Positions 28,548 through 41,384 of a stretch of 64,000 nt of DNA are shown piece after piece. Position 1 is the first letter of the stretch, and the number at the start of each line of letters is the position of its first letter. The DNA is from Pelodera strongyloides (Eukaryota > Nematoda > Chromadorea > Rhabditida > Rhabditidae), in assembly GCA_036852015.1 (NCBI GenBank), contig JAANDG010000105.1, forward strand, positions 248,001-312,000. The letters run 5' to 3'. The translations under genes and the position numbers were made by a program. The notes below the pieces were generated by a model that was not told where the DNA came from, ran no database searches, and worked only from the letters and a program-made list of their open reading frames with translations.

Positions 28548-29534
28548 ATGCACTGCTATATTTTGCTGGTTTCTTCAGTAATCGCGGCAGCTTTGGCTAA
28601 AAATTGTGGTGATGCTGAATCTCAGTTTGCACCATGTCTCCAGAAAGAAAAAGCCGATGCTTTGTTCAGGTACGCAATCTTCCAATTTTCTTGGATTACT
28701 TAATAATATTTTTGGATATGATACTGTGGGAATTAGTGTGCAATGCTGCAATACCGATAACAATCAGCTGTAGACAAAATCTAACCATCTCAAAATTATT
28801 AAAGAGACGGCCATCTGGCATTTTGTTGAACATGAATTTACACAATTTGTGCTTCAGAAGTTGTTGTGAACGTCGTGTCCGTCCAGAATGCCTTGATATC
28901 TGTCAATACGAAGTAGAGGAAACGACGGCTAGAGCAAAACTACGAAAGTCTCTAAGAGCTGGCTGCAAGTTGGCTGACCTAACACAAGTCCTATTCTGCG
29001 CTTCACAAAACCAGGTCTGTAAATTTGTAGTCAACGTTGTATACTTTACTTCTGTATATAAGTTCAAAACGTGCTTGCACGCTGTATTGAACCATCCTGA
29101 AATAAAACAGTGCATCGTTGCTGCGTATCTATTGATTATTTAGTGCTATAATACAATGTTTAGGACAATCGTGAGTGTTGTGCAGCTCTAAAACTCTCCG
29201 ACCCTTCACTGGGTGTGGGTGGAAGATGCCTACGATTCTGCGATCCTGCTGGATCCAAACTTGACCATATTGATAAGCAGGTAAAAAGAAAATTATCTAT
29301 GTACTTTCATCTTACTTAGCTAACCTAATCAACATAAGCGGGTTAAAAATAGTAATTAACATCAAAGACTATGTGATTTTACTACAAGGTAAACATTGGA
29401 AGCTCCCTGTCCAGCAACTACTAAATACGGGTACCTTAACGGACTATTCTTCGTTGCAGGACTTCACATGTTTTTACAACTGGAATGTTATGATGTACTG
29501 CCACCACGGAGGAGTTCCCAACGACGATATGTAA
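28548..29534 (+). CDS. Secreted cysteine-rich DB-domain protein
   Basis: Four exons, 28548-28669, 28858-29014, 29164-29280 and 29460-29534, join in phase to 156 residues. The start lies three bases after a TTTCTTCCAG acceptor, typical of nematode trans-splicing. A signal peptide (MHCYILLVSSVIAAALA) precedes a mature chain of about 139 residues with 14 cysteines after the cleavage point. Typical motifs are APCLQKEKADALFR, SCCERRVRPECLDICQYE, CCAALKLSDPSLGVGGRC, LRFCDP and a C-terminal FTCFYNWNVMMYC. The spacing, with CC pairs and the late RCL-FCDP motif, matches the nematode-expanded DB module (Pfam 'DB module'), whose biochemical function is unknown. The protein is probably secreted and disulfide-rich. 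AATAAA at 29590-29595 fits its polyadenylation. Confidence 0.9.
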
Positions 29535-30692
29535 TTAATTAAGTATATATGTGCTACACCTTTGTGCAATAAGCATACCTGTTTCTCAAAATAAATGTAT
29601 TTTCTTCTTCGTTTTTTCGTTTGAAAGAGTGACCGCAAAACGAACATCCTGATAGGTAAAATCATCAATAAAATACATATTTGTCAGCTAAACAAGGTGG
29701 TGTTTTTGTAAAGTATTTACTTCAAACCATAAGCTCAATCAACAAAATAAATGTATACTCTTGACAAAAAAAACACCTACAATAAGCAAGCAACTGAGTT
29801 TACATGTTGTCACAAAAAAAATGAAGTATATTTGAAAACATGAAGTTCTTTAATAATGTATATAAGCAAATCTGGGCTCAGAAAAAGATTTATTAATCTT
29901 GTGATTCATTTCATTAACATGAAATAAGTGAACTAACTCACAAAGTATGACAGTTGATTAAAACGTGCGAAGAAGGAAGACGTGCACACATTTATTTCGA
30001 TGTTGACAAATAACGGCGCAAAAATGATTAGAGGCGCGTCTGGTTGAGACGAAGAAGGATATATAAAAACATACATGACATTTGATAATAGAACAAATAA
30101 CACGAAAGAACAGATACCTATATCCCAAAGCTGAATAGTAGTTAATTTGAATTGGTTTAATCAGAGGTTACTTTGAATATAACACATATCCGGTATTTAT
30201 ATATTACCCAGTTAATCAAGAAGTAGAGAGGAAGTTAATCGAGATGGAGAGGAATGACAAAACTTAAAACAATTCAATACGAATTAAAGCCATAAACAAT
30301 AAAGCCAGTAAAAATCAAGGAAACACTGACGAAAAATAAAGCTTGTAAGTGATATAGACAATGCGATAAATAATATTTCGATGACATTCAAAATAAAGTA
30401 CCCGAATTCAATATATTAACATATTTGTGACATTTTCCAATGTTACTGGTGGTATTTACGTGGAGTAGTAAACTTCGTCCTTCTTTGGGATCAAAGAGTT
30501 TCTGAAATTGTTGACGTCTTTCAAAATTATTGACACTCGTTTACTCTTACAACCTGACTAATGATTCTGATTGATCTGCTTGAGAGGGGGTTCAAAAGTA
30601 AGCGTCTAGACCTAAATTGTTGCATTAGTTCAGCCTTTTCCTGTAGTTACTTCACATAAATCAACAACAATGAATGCTTTAATATGTAATGT
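29535..30692. other. Intergenic, strongly AT-rich, convergent 3' ends
   Basis: It lies between the stops of two convergent genes (DB-domain + and ZP-domain -). No exon was found, only several AATAAA/TTTATT hexamers on both strands. Confidence 0.5.
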
Positions 30693-33600
30693 TTACCTCC
30701 AGAATCGAACGTATAATAAGTACACGAAAATAGAAGTAAGAAGCAGGAGGAAGACAGTGACCATGGTGGCAAAGATCGTGAATACCGTGGTCTTCATACA
30801 TATTCCAGCCGGCGTTTGCACCAATAATGTTGCTTCTGGCATGTCCGACGAGGTACCTAATTGTAAATTATTTGTCTGCGTTAAGCTTTGGAACAACATT
30901 CCGCAATTTACAATTAAGTGCACCTTCCAATAAAATGTGTGTTTTTGTTTGCTACGTATACAATTTTCCTGGACTGTGAAGAGGCATGCGATGCCTTCCA
31001 CGAAATTGTATTTTTGAGGAAGCGACTTATCGTTATAACAACTAACTATTTCCATCCTCGGCATCCAGTACATAGACATATTGAGAGATGAGATCCGCGT
31101 CTTTCACATGGGTAGACCTTTCCGAACGGCGTGACCGGAAAATCTAAGAAAAAAACTCACATACGAAATATTGTGATTGATAAGACACACTATTTATCTG
31201 AATTCGAGAACAAAACTTTCTTACAGTATTGTTAGTGGAATCCGAAGTCTCCTGCTCACTCACATGCACGTGATTTGCGTCGAAACATAGTGGAGGCTAA
31301 AAGAGCATCAAATGTAATTAATGTACTATTTGGTGGCAAAGCAACAAAAGTGGGAACAGGATGGAACCTAACACATATGTTAGCTTTAACCGCTAACAGA
31401 CAAGAGCGCGAATGTGATTTCAGTGATTTCAGCTACCGCCACTGCTGTGGGCTCGGCACAAAAATCTGGACATGATCAACTTTGGGTTTAAAGGTATGTT
31501 GTAGGTACCGTTACGCCGTCGCATCCTCCATCGTCTTTCAAGCATAGCCTTATTTCACATTGAAATCTGACTGCTACGCGATCGGCAAATTTGAAAACGT
31601 ATGATTCTCGGTATGCCATATTCAACGCTTCCACGTATGTGGGGTCACCAAGCAGGATACGATCCGTATGACACCTGAATACTGCTTTTTGGAAAAGTGC
31701 ACTGTATTCCAGTTAATTCTCTAACGATCTTTCCGCAGCTTTGGTGGTCAAACACCGCATACAATTTGAATAAACAAAAAACGTTGAATCTCCTGTATTC
31801 AACCAACCCTTTGTCGTCCACAATAATCTGCTTCTCCCCTTGACCATCTTCCACATAACAACTATGCACGAGAACACCATATTGATCTGCAAATTGTAGA
31901 ACATTGAAAGGGGGATTATTATGCAACATCTTGAGCAATCAAGCTCAGTTAAACGCTCAGCTTTACGTTTCTTCTTGCTCGTCAAGTATTTTCATTTCAT
32001 AAATGGGTTGACAAAAAAATCAGTCTTTATTAAAAACAAATGATTATATTTTTAAACAAACCTGAGCTGCACTCCCATCTGTGTACTACCTGGTCTCCGA
32101 CACGAGCATATTTTAGGATTGGTCCATCCAAATTATCTTTCCTGATTGTGTATGTACATGTTGGCATAGGCATATCAAAGTGCAAGGGCTCGGTTGGAAG
32201 TGAGCTAAAACATTAATGATTATTTTCATTGAAAAGGTTTTTTGTTTGAGTACATACCCCACTCATTAGGTGCAAGATGCTCTCCGAGTTTCTGTACATA
32301 TGTTCTCCGAATAATGGAGAGAGCTAAATTTACATGTATAAAAACATCCATAGCTTCCGTATGAAAAAAAAACTAACCTTCGTGGTTGTACAAATATAAC
32401 TGTGATAACTAGTAAACATGGCAGCATGCCAGAAAGGGGGCAAGTTATAATATTGTGGTAATAAAATGGCTACCGCAATAGGAGGTAGAACCGGATATGA
32501 GTTTCACTCTATGGCCGGATTACTCAACTCACTATAAACTGCATTTGGTACAGTCTGAATGGCACCAAATAGCAAACGCTTTATTCACAAAAACAAAGTA
32601 TCTGTATGTGGTGAACAAAGCCATAATCGGACTGGATCTAACAATTGCCCATTTTATATTATGAGGTGAGTGTTTTATATATGTACATATGCGGAGACAG
32701 CAAATGATAAACACTAGAACTCCAAGAACTGCATTGAACGAATAGTGCAGTATCGGAAAAATGCTCGGTTGGTGGTCCGGCAACTCACTAAGCGGATTGG
32801 GTTTTTATGGATGACCCAACATTCATTACCTAACGTCTAGAGCTGCGGTTACGGTTCTCGCCATTTCCTTGTACATACATTTGATGTGGTAGGCTTTATC
32901 GACCCGAGTGATGAATAACTAAACAAATTGATACATTTTTAAGGCACCGATTTATATTTTATCACTATCGTATAAATATTATCTTAATTAACAAGGTGGG
33001 TAATTCCTTGATACGTAATCATAATGCTTACTGGATGGAAGCTTATAACAAGCACTGTCGAGAACATCATTCCTTCGGGCGTAATCTAAAAAAATGATAT
33101 GTTGCATCTATCCAAGTATATTTCGTATAGGTTTAGAATAGTCCGTTTAGATATCAGTATTCGGTTTGAAGTCGTGTTGCTGTTCTTGTTGTTCTCTTTT
33201 TCAAACTACTATTTTTTTCTATTACTTGTTTTGCTCTGTTCTCATGTGCGAGGTCTCACTTTATTGTTTTGAATGCAATAAAGGATTTATAGAAACAAAT
33301 CGACTCACCATTCTCTGTCTATCCATATTGCACGCTCCATGGTTGAGTCTAATACCGCCAGTGGGTCTTCCATCCTCGCTTCTCCTACTATAATCAACAC
33401 GGCATTCCGGTTTATTGTAGTGTCCCTTCACATAAACCTTTCCTAAAAAAAAGTGTAATAATCAGACACAAAATCAAATAATTATTGTTATTTTGGTGCA
33501 TCGGAATGAGACCCAAAAGCACACATGGTTGACCTATAAGCCGAATAAATTGTTATGAAATTATTACTTAATTATTACTAAATGAGTAGGGCTAAGTAGG

Positions 33601-35439
33601 GCTAATATATTATTAAATTAAACCAACCAGCGAACGTCTTCCTTGATCTAAAGGACAATTCAATAGTCTCCTGGTTGCATCGAATCTCGGGATTTCCGAT
33701 CAGTTCATTGTCTTCAAAAGCACGGACCTAAATGTACTTACTCGTATGCAACTCATTACCGCGCGACGATGATGAATATGCATGGGGGTTTAGCTCAGTA
33801 GTAGAGTGCTCGTTTCGCACACGAGAAGTCAGGGGTTCAAATCCCCTAACCTCCACAATGTTTTGCAAATTTTTCTTTAACTTTTAATTTCACTTATAAA
33901 TTTCTATTTATATTCCCAATAGAAAGGGTTTTCACTTGATTTGCCGCCTATTTTTCTGGGCAAAGGAACTAGAGTGCATGCAACAGCGATTAGGAAAAAG
34001 GGAGCAGATGAGAACCCTTCCAAGTAAGACAATCTCACAAAAACTTTGTAGTATAGTACGAAAGCAAAATGACAAGGTTGTTCGCAGAGAAGTGCAATTA
34101 GGTTCAAATTTGAACAGAGATTTTGCGTACACATGCTGAAGCAAATAGTGTAACATTTTTATAGGGAATACTTAACCACTTCTTGAAGTTAAGCTATACT
34201 AATCGAATGTATACTTCCCACTCACAATCAGGAAACAACAATAATTTTATTCAACGATTTTCAGAAGAAGAAAATTAATTGGGGTTAGGCGCCTAGCGCT
34301 TTTTGGTTCTTTTTCAAACTTTACTTTTTCAATAGTAAATGCGTTTTTAGATCCGATTCCCTACATTCGTCGGGTCTAGGATTTGCGGGCAGTGAATGTT
34401 GTGTATGTAAATTTGATGCAGATTGCAAATGCAAATTCGTCATTCTTCAAAGAACGCAGAGTTAGTTTTTAGTGATTTCATAACCCCCTTTAAGCTGTTA
34501 TATGTTTGTGCTCTTTGTGTGGAGAACCCTCTATGTATTATAAAAGGTTATCAAATATCATCAAAACCCTTTAATCCGACTTCCCCCTTTTCTTCAACAT
34601 GGATGCACCGCTACATTTTGAAAATTTTGTACACCTTTGTCCTGAAAAACCAAGCATGACAAAGTAGCATGGCTAGTATATTTAACAAGAAGGACTAGTT
34701 ATGAATTTCTACGGACTTCCTCAATCCGCCCTCGGTTACAATCATTACTACTTTGTAAATTGGCACGGCCGGTAACTGGATTTTGAGCCTTACAAAGTGC
34801 ACGCAATGGCTGTGGTCATCGTATGCATCCAGAGGGTCGCACAGATCATAGCGTAGCTAATTCTTCAGCATATTTGCGTCAGTTATTCAACCGAGCTCGA
34901 AGCAAGATTCAGCTCAACAGAATAGCGTATTATGTTGGCAGTTCGGTTAAAATCACAATTATTTGATAGTGATATTTGATATTTGATAATTATTTGATTG
35001 ATCGGTCCGGAGTGCAAAGGGATAATTGTCCTATGCAAGGCAGGACAATTACCCTTTTTGTATTCCGGACCGATCAATCCACCACTTTATCACCCAATAT
35101 CTTCGTGAGTATTGAAATAGAACACTACTTTTGTATTCCAAATTTGTATTGTCCCATATAGAATATAAAGAAACAAAAAAAACAGGCACTATTTCAGGTG
35201 AACCGATCCCTTTAAGGAAGACGAACTGCATAAACAAATCAGATTGAACATTTTTTTGTTTCGAATGATAAAAGTATGTGTGCCGAAAGAAATAATACAT
35301 GAAAATATATTTTGACCTTTTAGACATTTAGACGAACACGGTCGGGAACATTTGTTAGTAATATGGTTCATATATTGAAGTGATTTAAACTGACCTGTGA
35401 TGCGCATATCAACATCAACACGATTGTTCGTGGCTTCAT
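30693..35439 (-). CDS. ZP-domain (cuticlin-type) type I membrane protein, 380 residues
   Basis: Eleven exons close in phase: 35395-35439, 33628-33727, 33309-33442, 33032-33085, 32830-32918, 32062-32204, 31808-31886, 31509-31674, 31225-31296, 31047-31143, 30693-30856. Exon 1 encodes just the signal peptide (MKPRTIVLMLICASQ). The ZP domain spans about residues 25-285, with hallmarks GNPEIRCNQETIELSF, NHGACNMDRQRM, YHIKCMYKEM, PMPTCTYTIR, RVGDQVVHRWEC, YGVLVHSCYVEDG, ESYVFKFADR, FQCEIRLCLKDDGGC and PPLCF. A dibasic F-R-S-R-R (residues 296-300) is a furin-type processing site, as usual after ZP domains. A hydrophobic membrane helix lies at about 349-375 and the chain ends in a five-residue tail. 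ZP proteins of nematodes polymerise in apical extracellular matrix or cuticle. Which paralogue this is (cuticlin-like or DYF-7/NOAH-like) I cannot tell. Intron 1 (1.7 kb) holds a tRNA gene and a MITE. Confidence 0.93.
33784..33855 (+). tRNA. tRNA-Ala(CGC)
   Basis: A complete 72-base cloverleaf. The acceptor GGGGGTT pairs with AACCTCC and includes the G3:U70 wobble pair that marks alanine tRNAs. The anticodon stem CTCGT/ACGAG has loop TTCGCAC (anticodon CGC), the T arm is AGGGG TTCAAAT CCCCT, and the discriminator is A. It lies in intron 1 of the ZP gene, on the opposite strand. Confidence 0.95.
34960..35211. mobile_element. Palindromic MITE, TTAA-type, diverged left arm
   Basis: It has the same family as the 42 kb element. 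The right arm shares GGACAATTACCCTTTTTGTA-like sequence, CGATCAATCCACCACTTTAT, CAATATCTTCGTGAGTATTG and the end ACCGATCCCT followed by TTAA (35212-35215). The centre folds back (TAATTGTCCTATG ... GGACAATTA, about 35022-35050; GATCGGTCCGGA against TCCGGACCGATC). The left arm has lost its outer part. It lies in intron 1 of the ZP gene. Confidence 0.75.
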
Positions 35440-38400
35440 GATGGAGAAATCTGAAATTAAGTTTTCCATTCTCGGTGTTTTTTTTTTGTCTGAAAGTGAA
35501 CAAAACGACAAACGAGATCGAACGAAGGCAACTTATTTATGTGAAAGGAGTTTCAGAAAAGCAAAAGGTAGGAATCGTGAAGACAGACGAGGAACAAATA
35601 TAAGTTCCAAAATGTTGCCAATACTTGACCGATAAATATAAAAAATCGTTCGTCTCTTAAAAAAGAAATGAAAGGAGGCCAAGGTATTTGATAAGTGTGA
35701 ACGAGCGAGGAATATTGAAAGGAGTGCTTAGCTAATGGTCAAATATGTGTTTATGCGGCAGTCCATTTTATTTAGACAATATATTTATAATTGAGAAAAA
35801 CGGGAGTTGTAAACAAACTTAACTACAAGTGTAAAAGAATGACTATATCTTTATTCAAAAAGCATATTACAATTAGGCGGTGGACTTTTAGTGAAGGCAG
35901 AAAGCGTGTCTTAGTTGGCAGTTAGGCTTGGAATGATACCATCCTTTGAGAAACCAATCTGTGTCCTTCGAAATCGCATAGATCGACACCAACGAAAGAC
36001 AATGTTCCAAGAGGGCGATAGTAAAGTCACGTGGACCAGAACGGAGATGAGTGTTTATCTGGGCGCGACAATACGCATTGCATATGTAAATCAGCTCGAA
36101 CTAATGACGTTTTATAATATGAGAATGGTCAGAGACAATTTGAGATTTGGGACGTGGGCTCTCATTTTTTTACTAGGCCGAGATTTCGATTAGAAAATAC
36201 TTCAGACAAGAAGTCATACATGTGGCTAAATTGAATATTTTGCAATATTACAGTAGTGTTGAAGGAAACAAACATTTTGCAGCCCTCAGTAACAACTCTA
36301 TATTCGACTGTAAGAGGTGCTGCCAAAGCAGAATGGTTGAAAATGATACATCAATCCTCAATCCCCCGATATTATGTTTTATGCATCTTAAATGTGCCAG
36401 TTTGTTTTGCAAAACGGGTCAAGATGAGAGTACAGGCGGCCTAACAAAGGATTCATTCTCATCACTGAACCACGGAGAAAAATCTGAAAACCTAAGGGTA
36501 GCAATTACCAGTTAGCTGGCGCTATGCAAAGTTGTCAGGTAAAAAGGTGTTTGTCATTTAACACTCACACCTCCTGAGTGTGAAAGGTAGGAAAAACTGG
36601 GAAGAAAATTGAAATCATATAAAAATTGACACGCAAATTTGTCTGGAACATAGAAAGGAACTTCTCACTAATAATACGGTGCTAAGTGAAGGTGCAAGTT
36701 CCACTCATTATAAGTAAATAGCAGAAAAGCGTGAGTGTGAATGCATAAATATTTGGATAACTTACTTTCCCGCAAGTAGAACGCATGTTCAGGTTGTATG
36801 GAGAACCCGTCGAGACCGCTAGAGGCTATTCGCAGTGCATATCACGAGTTAATACACAAATATTCTGATGTCCATGGTTTATGTTTTAAATCTTGAATTA
36901 GTAGATGGGGTGACAAACTACATGTCTTTCACAACGCCTCCTTCATAAGGAATGAATACCGTCGTGCAATTTACTTCCGCAAAATCAAATGTAAAGTACT
37001 AGTTTATCCGAACAGCGCGTCTAAAAGCGTAAAATACCACTGTGGCGACGTAAGACATTGCGTGTGTTACAAATTGAGGGCGCCATCCGATCGTAGTACA
37101 AAGCAATTCATTGAGGTGGAAGTTAAAGATGCTGAAGAACCGACTATTACCCGCAACTTTGCTATGACACCGTAAAGTAGGATCAAGTCCTAAGAACAAG
37201 ACGTAATAATTCTGCCGTAGTCGTTGACAATACACTACAATAGACAATTGATTTACATGAAACAACCGTCAATATTACTAAAAAAAATAATACAAAATCC
37301 GTGCAATAAATCTGGTCAATTTTGAAAAAATAACTGGACGGCATTAAATTCAATTCCAACTTAATTCAAACTCACGTTTTAGGATTATCATATTTAAATA
37401 AGGCGTTAAATTGCGTGAAACTGGCGTTTTTAAACTGGTTACGGTGATCCAAAGAAAGCAGGGTTTGCTTAAGAAGCGCGCCGAGATAATCTTCAATTTT
37501 AAGAGTTTTTGTCCTTGAAATTTGGCAAAACGAAACTTTGATTCATGCAAATATAAGAAACCACATTTGGACTACTCACTATATTAATGATCAAGTTAAA
37601 AGTGTACTTCGTTGGTCTTGGTACATGCATACTACGTAAGGTGAGGAACAAGTGACTTCAAAAGATTTGGACGGAAATGTAAGAGAATTAGGAGTGCAAA
37701 GTGGAAGAGTTTGGAAACAAAATGTTATTTCCAAACACACTCATGAACTTCTTGTCCTAGTAGTACTTTTTAGGATAAGTTTTAAAAGTCAATCCATGTT
37801 TAACCTTGGTGGTTCTCAAATTGAGACTGCCAGGCTCCGAGAGCCCGATGGGTCAAGAAATCCCTGGCGAATGCGAACTTTTTATCATTGCACATTTGTC
37901 CGCACGTACAACCATCTCAGCCATAAAAGAAGGAAATAAACTGAGGTCAATTGAGGTGATCTTCAAACAAGAAAACTTGAGAATATACTCAAACTTTAGT
38001 CTTTGAGCGCGAAAAATGTTGATGTACTTTCCGCAACATTGGAAGTTTTCAGACTCCATTGGTTATTGAATATTTTACAAGGCAATGCAAAACTTTGTAG
38101 GGCTAAGTTTCATGACGGTGTTTATTTTAATCATAGTTACAGTAGTTCTTTCATACTTTTAAGGTCAAAGCTTCAGTGTTATGAGAGATTACTGATATGC
38201 TAGAGAAAATAGTTGACACGATGTACACATGTAAATCTGGCAAAAAATGAGTTATGCTTATAAGTTCACAAAAGGAAAGGTCTATATCACCGGTACCGTT
38301 GCGACATCTCGCCCTTGGAAACAGTCAATCCTGTCAAATCTTACCGCCAGTGGATCGTGCCGACTGACCGGAATAAGTAAGCAAGCTACTGGGCGGGAGA

Positions 38401-40387
38401 ACTGAAATTTCAAGCCAATATGAAGCAACATAAAAAAGTAGTAAGCAAAGTGCCGCCAAGATCTTCTACAAAAAAAAATTGAATACTTAATGCGCACTTA
38501 CCCAGAAGAGAACATGTCTGGATTTCCATAGAAAGTAGTTAAATATAAGAGTTAAGTAATATTTCTACTTAATATTTGTGATTTTTGACAGAGTAACTGC
38601 CCGAAGATTTTCGAACGTATCTAGTGCTTAAAGACGTAGCATGCTTGTTATCTGCAAACGATGTCCGTTACAGCTGTGTTTGCTAGCAGCTTACGCACTG
38701 CGCCACCCTTAAGAGGAGCCGGGTCAATTTCAGTAACCCCGACCGGGTATCATTTTCCTTACCGACGGGTGGTACTATTTGTGCGCTCCGTACCGCAGGA
38801 TGCAACAAAACATTGGCGCAAAGTGATGATATATGAGATGACAAACCACTCATCGAAACAAACATACAAACAGCCAGCGTGGTAAGAGACAATAGGCCCT
38901 ACCGCTACTGGCAATAAGTGTGACATCGGGAAGCGATACGGACGGTAAGCAATACGTACGGAACAATGAGGATGGGAAGGAGAGGGTATGCAAAGCTGGA
39001 ACGGGAACAAAGTTCCCTGTTATGTATGAGAGAGCTTGAAGTCAGTCGGGACTGAACCCACCACACGCAAAACGGGGACTTTATATGGGTATTATGGGGA
39101 ATCAGCACAAGAAGGCTGTTTGAAAGACTATTTTTGATTACATATAAGACAGCCTGGTGTTTTCTCGTTGGGTAGAATTCGCGAAAAAAAAATCAGGAAT
39201 ACAATTAGAAAAAATTAAGAAAACAAAATTGAACCTCACATCGTGAGCGTTGCTGAAATTAGTTATTGAATGTCAACAAAATTAAAGCTAGGCAACATGC
39301 CGAAAGAAAGGAAACATTCTCAACAGACATTTCTCAAGGCGTATTTGACAATGTAAAGTCGGGCGGTGACAAATGACAGTACATATGTCTCCAAAATGGC
39401 TCCGAACAGTCTGTGTTCTGTTCACGAATGACCTTGGGCTTCTCGAGCCATTATGAGCTCACCCGTATGCTGGATTTGGTGAAATGAGGTGGTTTGTTAT
39501 CCGCCATGTAGACGCTTTGTTCGAGACCGCTTACCGCAGAATGAACCCCATTCAATCCGTTTGTTATGCTTACAATAACCGCTAAATGAAAACGGTGCGA
39601 AACAACTATGTGTTTTTGCATTTGTACAGATCTATTCTTGGGATAGGTTTTGGATTGGGTGACATGAAGAATACTTTTTAATAGTATAGCTACGAAATAC
39701 GTAATAGTTATGCAAGGTTTAGATCAACTCAGTGTTTTGGGAAACTACCAGTCTTCAGCAAAATAACATGACACCTGTTCTCAGGTTCTGCTAAGGATAT
39801 GTTCGACATTCGCAGCTAACCAATCACAATTACTCTAGCTGTCACACTGCATTTACAGTAAGCGAGACTGATTGAATTAAAAAAGGTGCTCTGGCTATTC
39901 TGGCACATGTAGCATATAGCATATGGCACACTGAAAATCATCAGAAACCTAGAAAATGAGAGGAAGAAATTTAAAATTTACCAGAGTGAAGAAACAGTAG
40001 CAGTGTAAATCGCTCACAAAAAATTACGATGATCACTGCATGTGTCGTCTACATAAAATAACTTGAGGTCCAAAGAGTTCACATCTGAGGCAATTGAAAG
40101 GACAGAATTAAACAAACAAACAAAAAGTAAATCGCGATCATTGGTTTCAGAAAAAATAATAACATTTTCACTCATTTTTCCAAGAGCGACCTTGAGCAAG
40201 TGGACTAGAATGGACAAAGAAACTCATACTCCTTGCTCTAACTAATTGTAGAGCAAACTGATGGTGAGAGGTGAAAAAATACTCATACAGTAGTCAGAGC
40301 CGAGACCGGCATGTTTTTAATCATAACATTGAAAAAGTTAAGTGTATTACTCAACCAGTAATGTTGCGAATAAATCTTTGGCAGAAA
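35440..40387. other. Gene-poor interval, no supported coding exon
   Basis: Upstream of the ZP gene. Several open frames of 60-97 codons occur on both strands but lack paired splice sites and recognised motifs. A GC-richer block at 38.66-39.10 kb with short internal palindromes looks like old repeat sequence. The promoter of the ZP gene should lie in the first kilobase. Confidence 0.45.
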
Positions 40388-41384
40388 GAAACAAGAGGAT
40401 GTGAAGCACGCTCCATGTAGAGGGATGATATCGATATTTCAAAGGTGTGTAGAGCTTGTAATCCCAATCAAAACGACAGGCTTTTATACCATTTATTGTC
40501 GACGTTTCGGGTTACCCCATCTTCAGGACAAATTACCTACAACACAAAGAATCAGTAACAAAACTATACATGACAAGCCATTCATATGTATACGATTACA
40601 AAACAACAATATTACACGAATTCGCGAATCAATTAATTAAAGGAAAAGGGAATCAAATAGTGAGTTGCGAACTAAAAAACGGAATGAACAACGGAAGAGA
40701 ATGGTATGTATGAGAGAGGCATGTACCCCTTATGGATTAGAAGATATGGTGTGAACAAGAGATGGTGGCAGAGAAAGCGACAAAATGAGATAATGATTAT
40801 GTAAGTGAGAGAGAGATCGGGTTAAGAGAGATTTGTTTGGCGCCCGAACTTGTGCACAATTCGTATTTCCGATTGAGCGCGGGTCTCTCCTTTCTGATAA
40901 GTGAGTCAGTGTCAATCCGAAAGGAGAGACCCGCGCTCAATCGGAAATACGAATTGTGCACAAGTTCGGGCGCCAAACAAATCTCTCTTAACCCGATCTC
41001 TCTCTCACTTACATAATCATTATCTCATTTTGTCGCTTTCTCTGCCACCATCTCTTGTTCACACCATATCTTCTAATCCATAAGGGGTACATGCCTCTCT
41101 CATACATACCATTCTCTTCCGTTGTTCATTCCGTTTTTTAGTTCGCAACTCACTATTTGATTCCCTTTTCCTTTAATTAATTGATTCGCGAATTCGTGTA
41201 ATATTGTTGTTTTGTAATCGTATACATATGAATGGCTTGTCATGTATAGTTTTGTTACTGATTCTTTGTGTTGTAGGTAATTTGTCCTGAAGATGGGGTA
41301 ACCCGAAACGTCGACAATAAATGGTATAAAAGCCTGTCGTTTTGATTGGGATTACAAGCTCTACACACCTTTGAAACAAGAGGA
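40388..41384. mobile_element. 458-bp-arm palindromic insertion, Penelope-like-element-end type, with 12-bp target duplication
   Basis: Arms 40437-40894 and 40919-41376 are inverted copies without an obvious mismatch, separated by 24 bases. The 12-base sequence GAAACAAGAGGA occurs at 40388-40399 and again at 41373-41384. Between the left copy and the left arm is a 37-base tail. Each arm contains TCCTGAAGATGGGG ... CCCGAAACGTCGAC, a layout I know from the long terminal repeats of Penelope-like retroelements, which carry a hammerhead-type ribozyme core. There is no reverse transcriptase or GIY-YIG sequence, so it would be non-autonomous. The inverted arms give identical short open frames in both directions; those are not genes. 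Confidence 0.8.
41286..41341 (+). ncRNA. Possible hammerhead-ribozyme-like core (mirror copy on the minus strand at 40472-40527)
   Basis: CTGAAGA (41287-41293) fits the CUGANGA box. A short hairpin GGG-GTAA-CCC follows, then GAAA (41305-41308). ACG...ACA then pairs with TGTCGT, placing a UH cleavage dinucleotide near 41340-41341. An extra U precedes the stem II hairpin, and stem I is not evident. This is therefore a motif-level resemblance only. Confidence 0.3.

Noticed and set aside
31420..31470. Possible extra exon of the ZP gene (LIMSRFLCRAH)
   Set aside because: Direct joining of 31509 to 31296 restores the usual ZP ending (GGCDGVT then PPLCF) in phase 0, so no exon is needed.
38660..39110. 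GC-richer block with tRNA-box-like words (GGTTCAGTCCC, TGGCGCAGTGCG, on the minus strand)
   Set aside because: The B-like box precedes the A-like box in that direction and no cloverleaf forms; probably old repeat DNA, not called as a SINE.
40401..41379. Pairs of identical open frames on both strands
   Set aside because: They are mirror images created by the 458-bp inverted arms; no protein motif.
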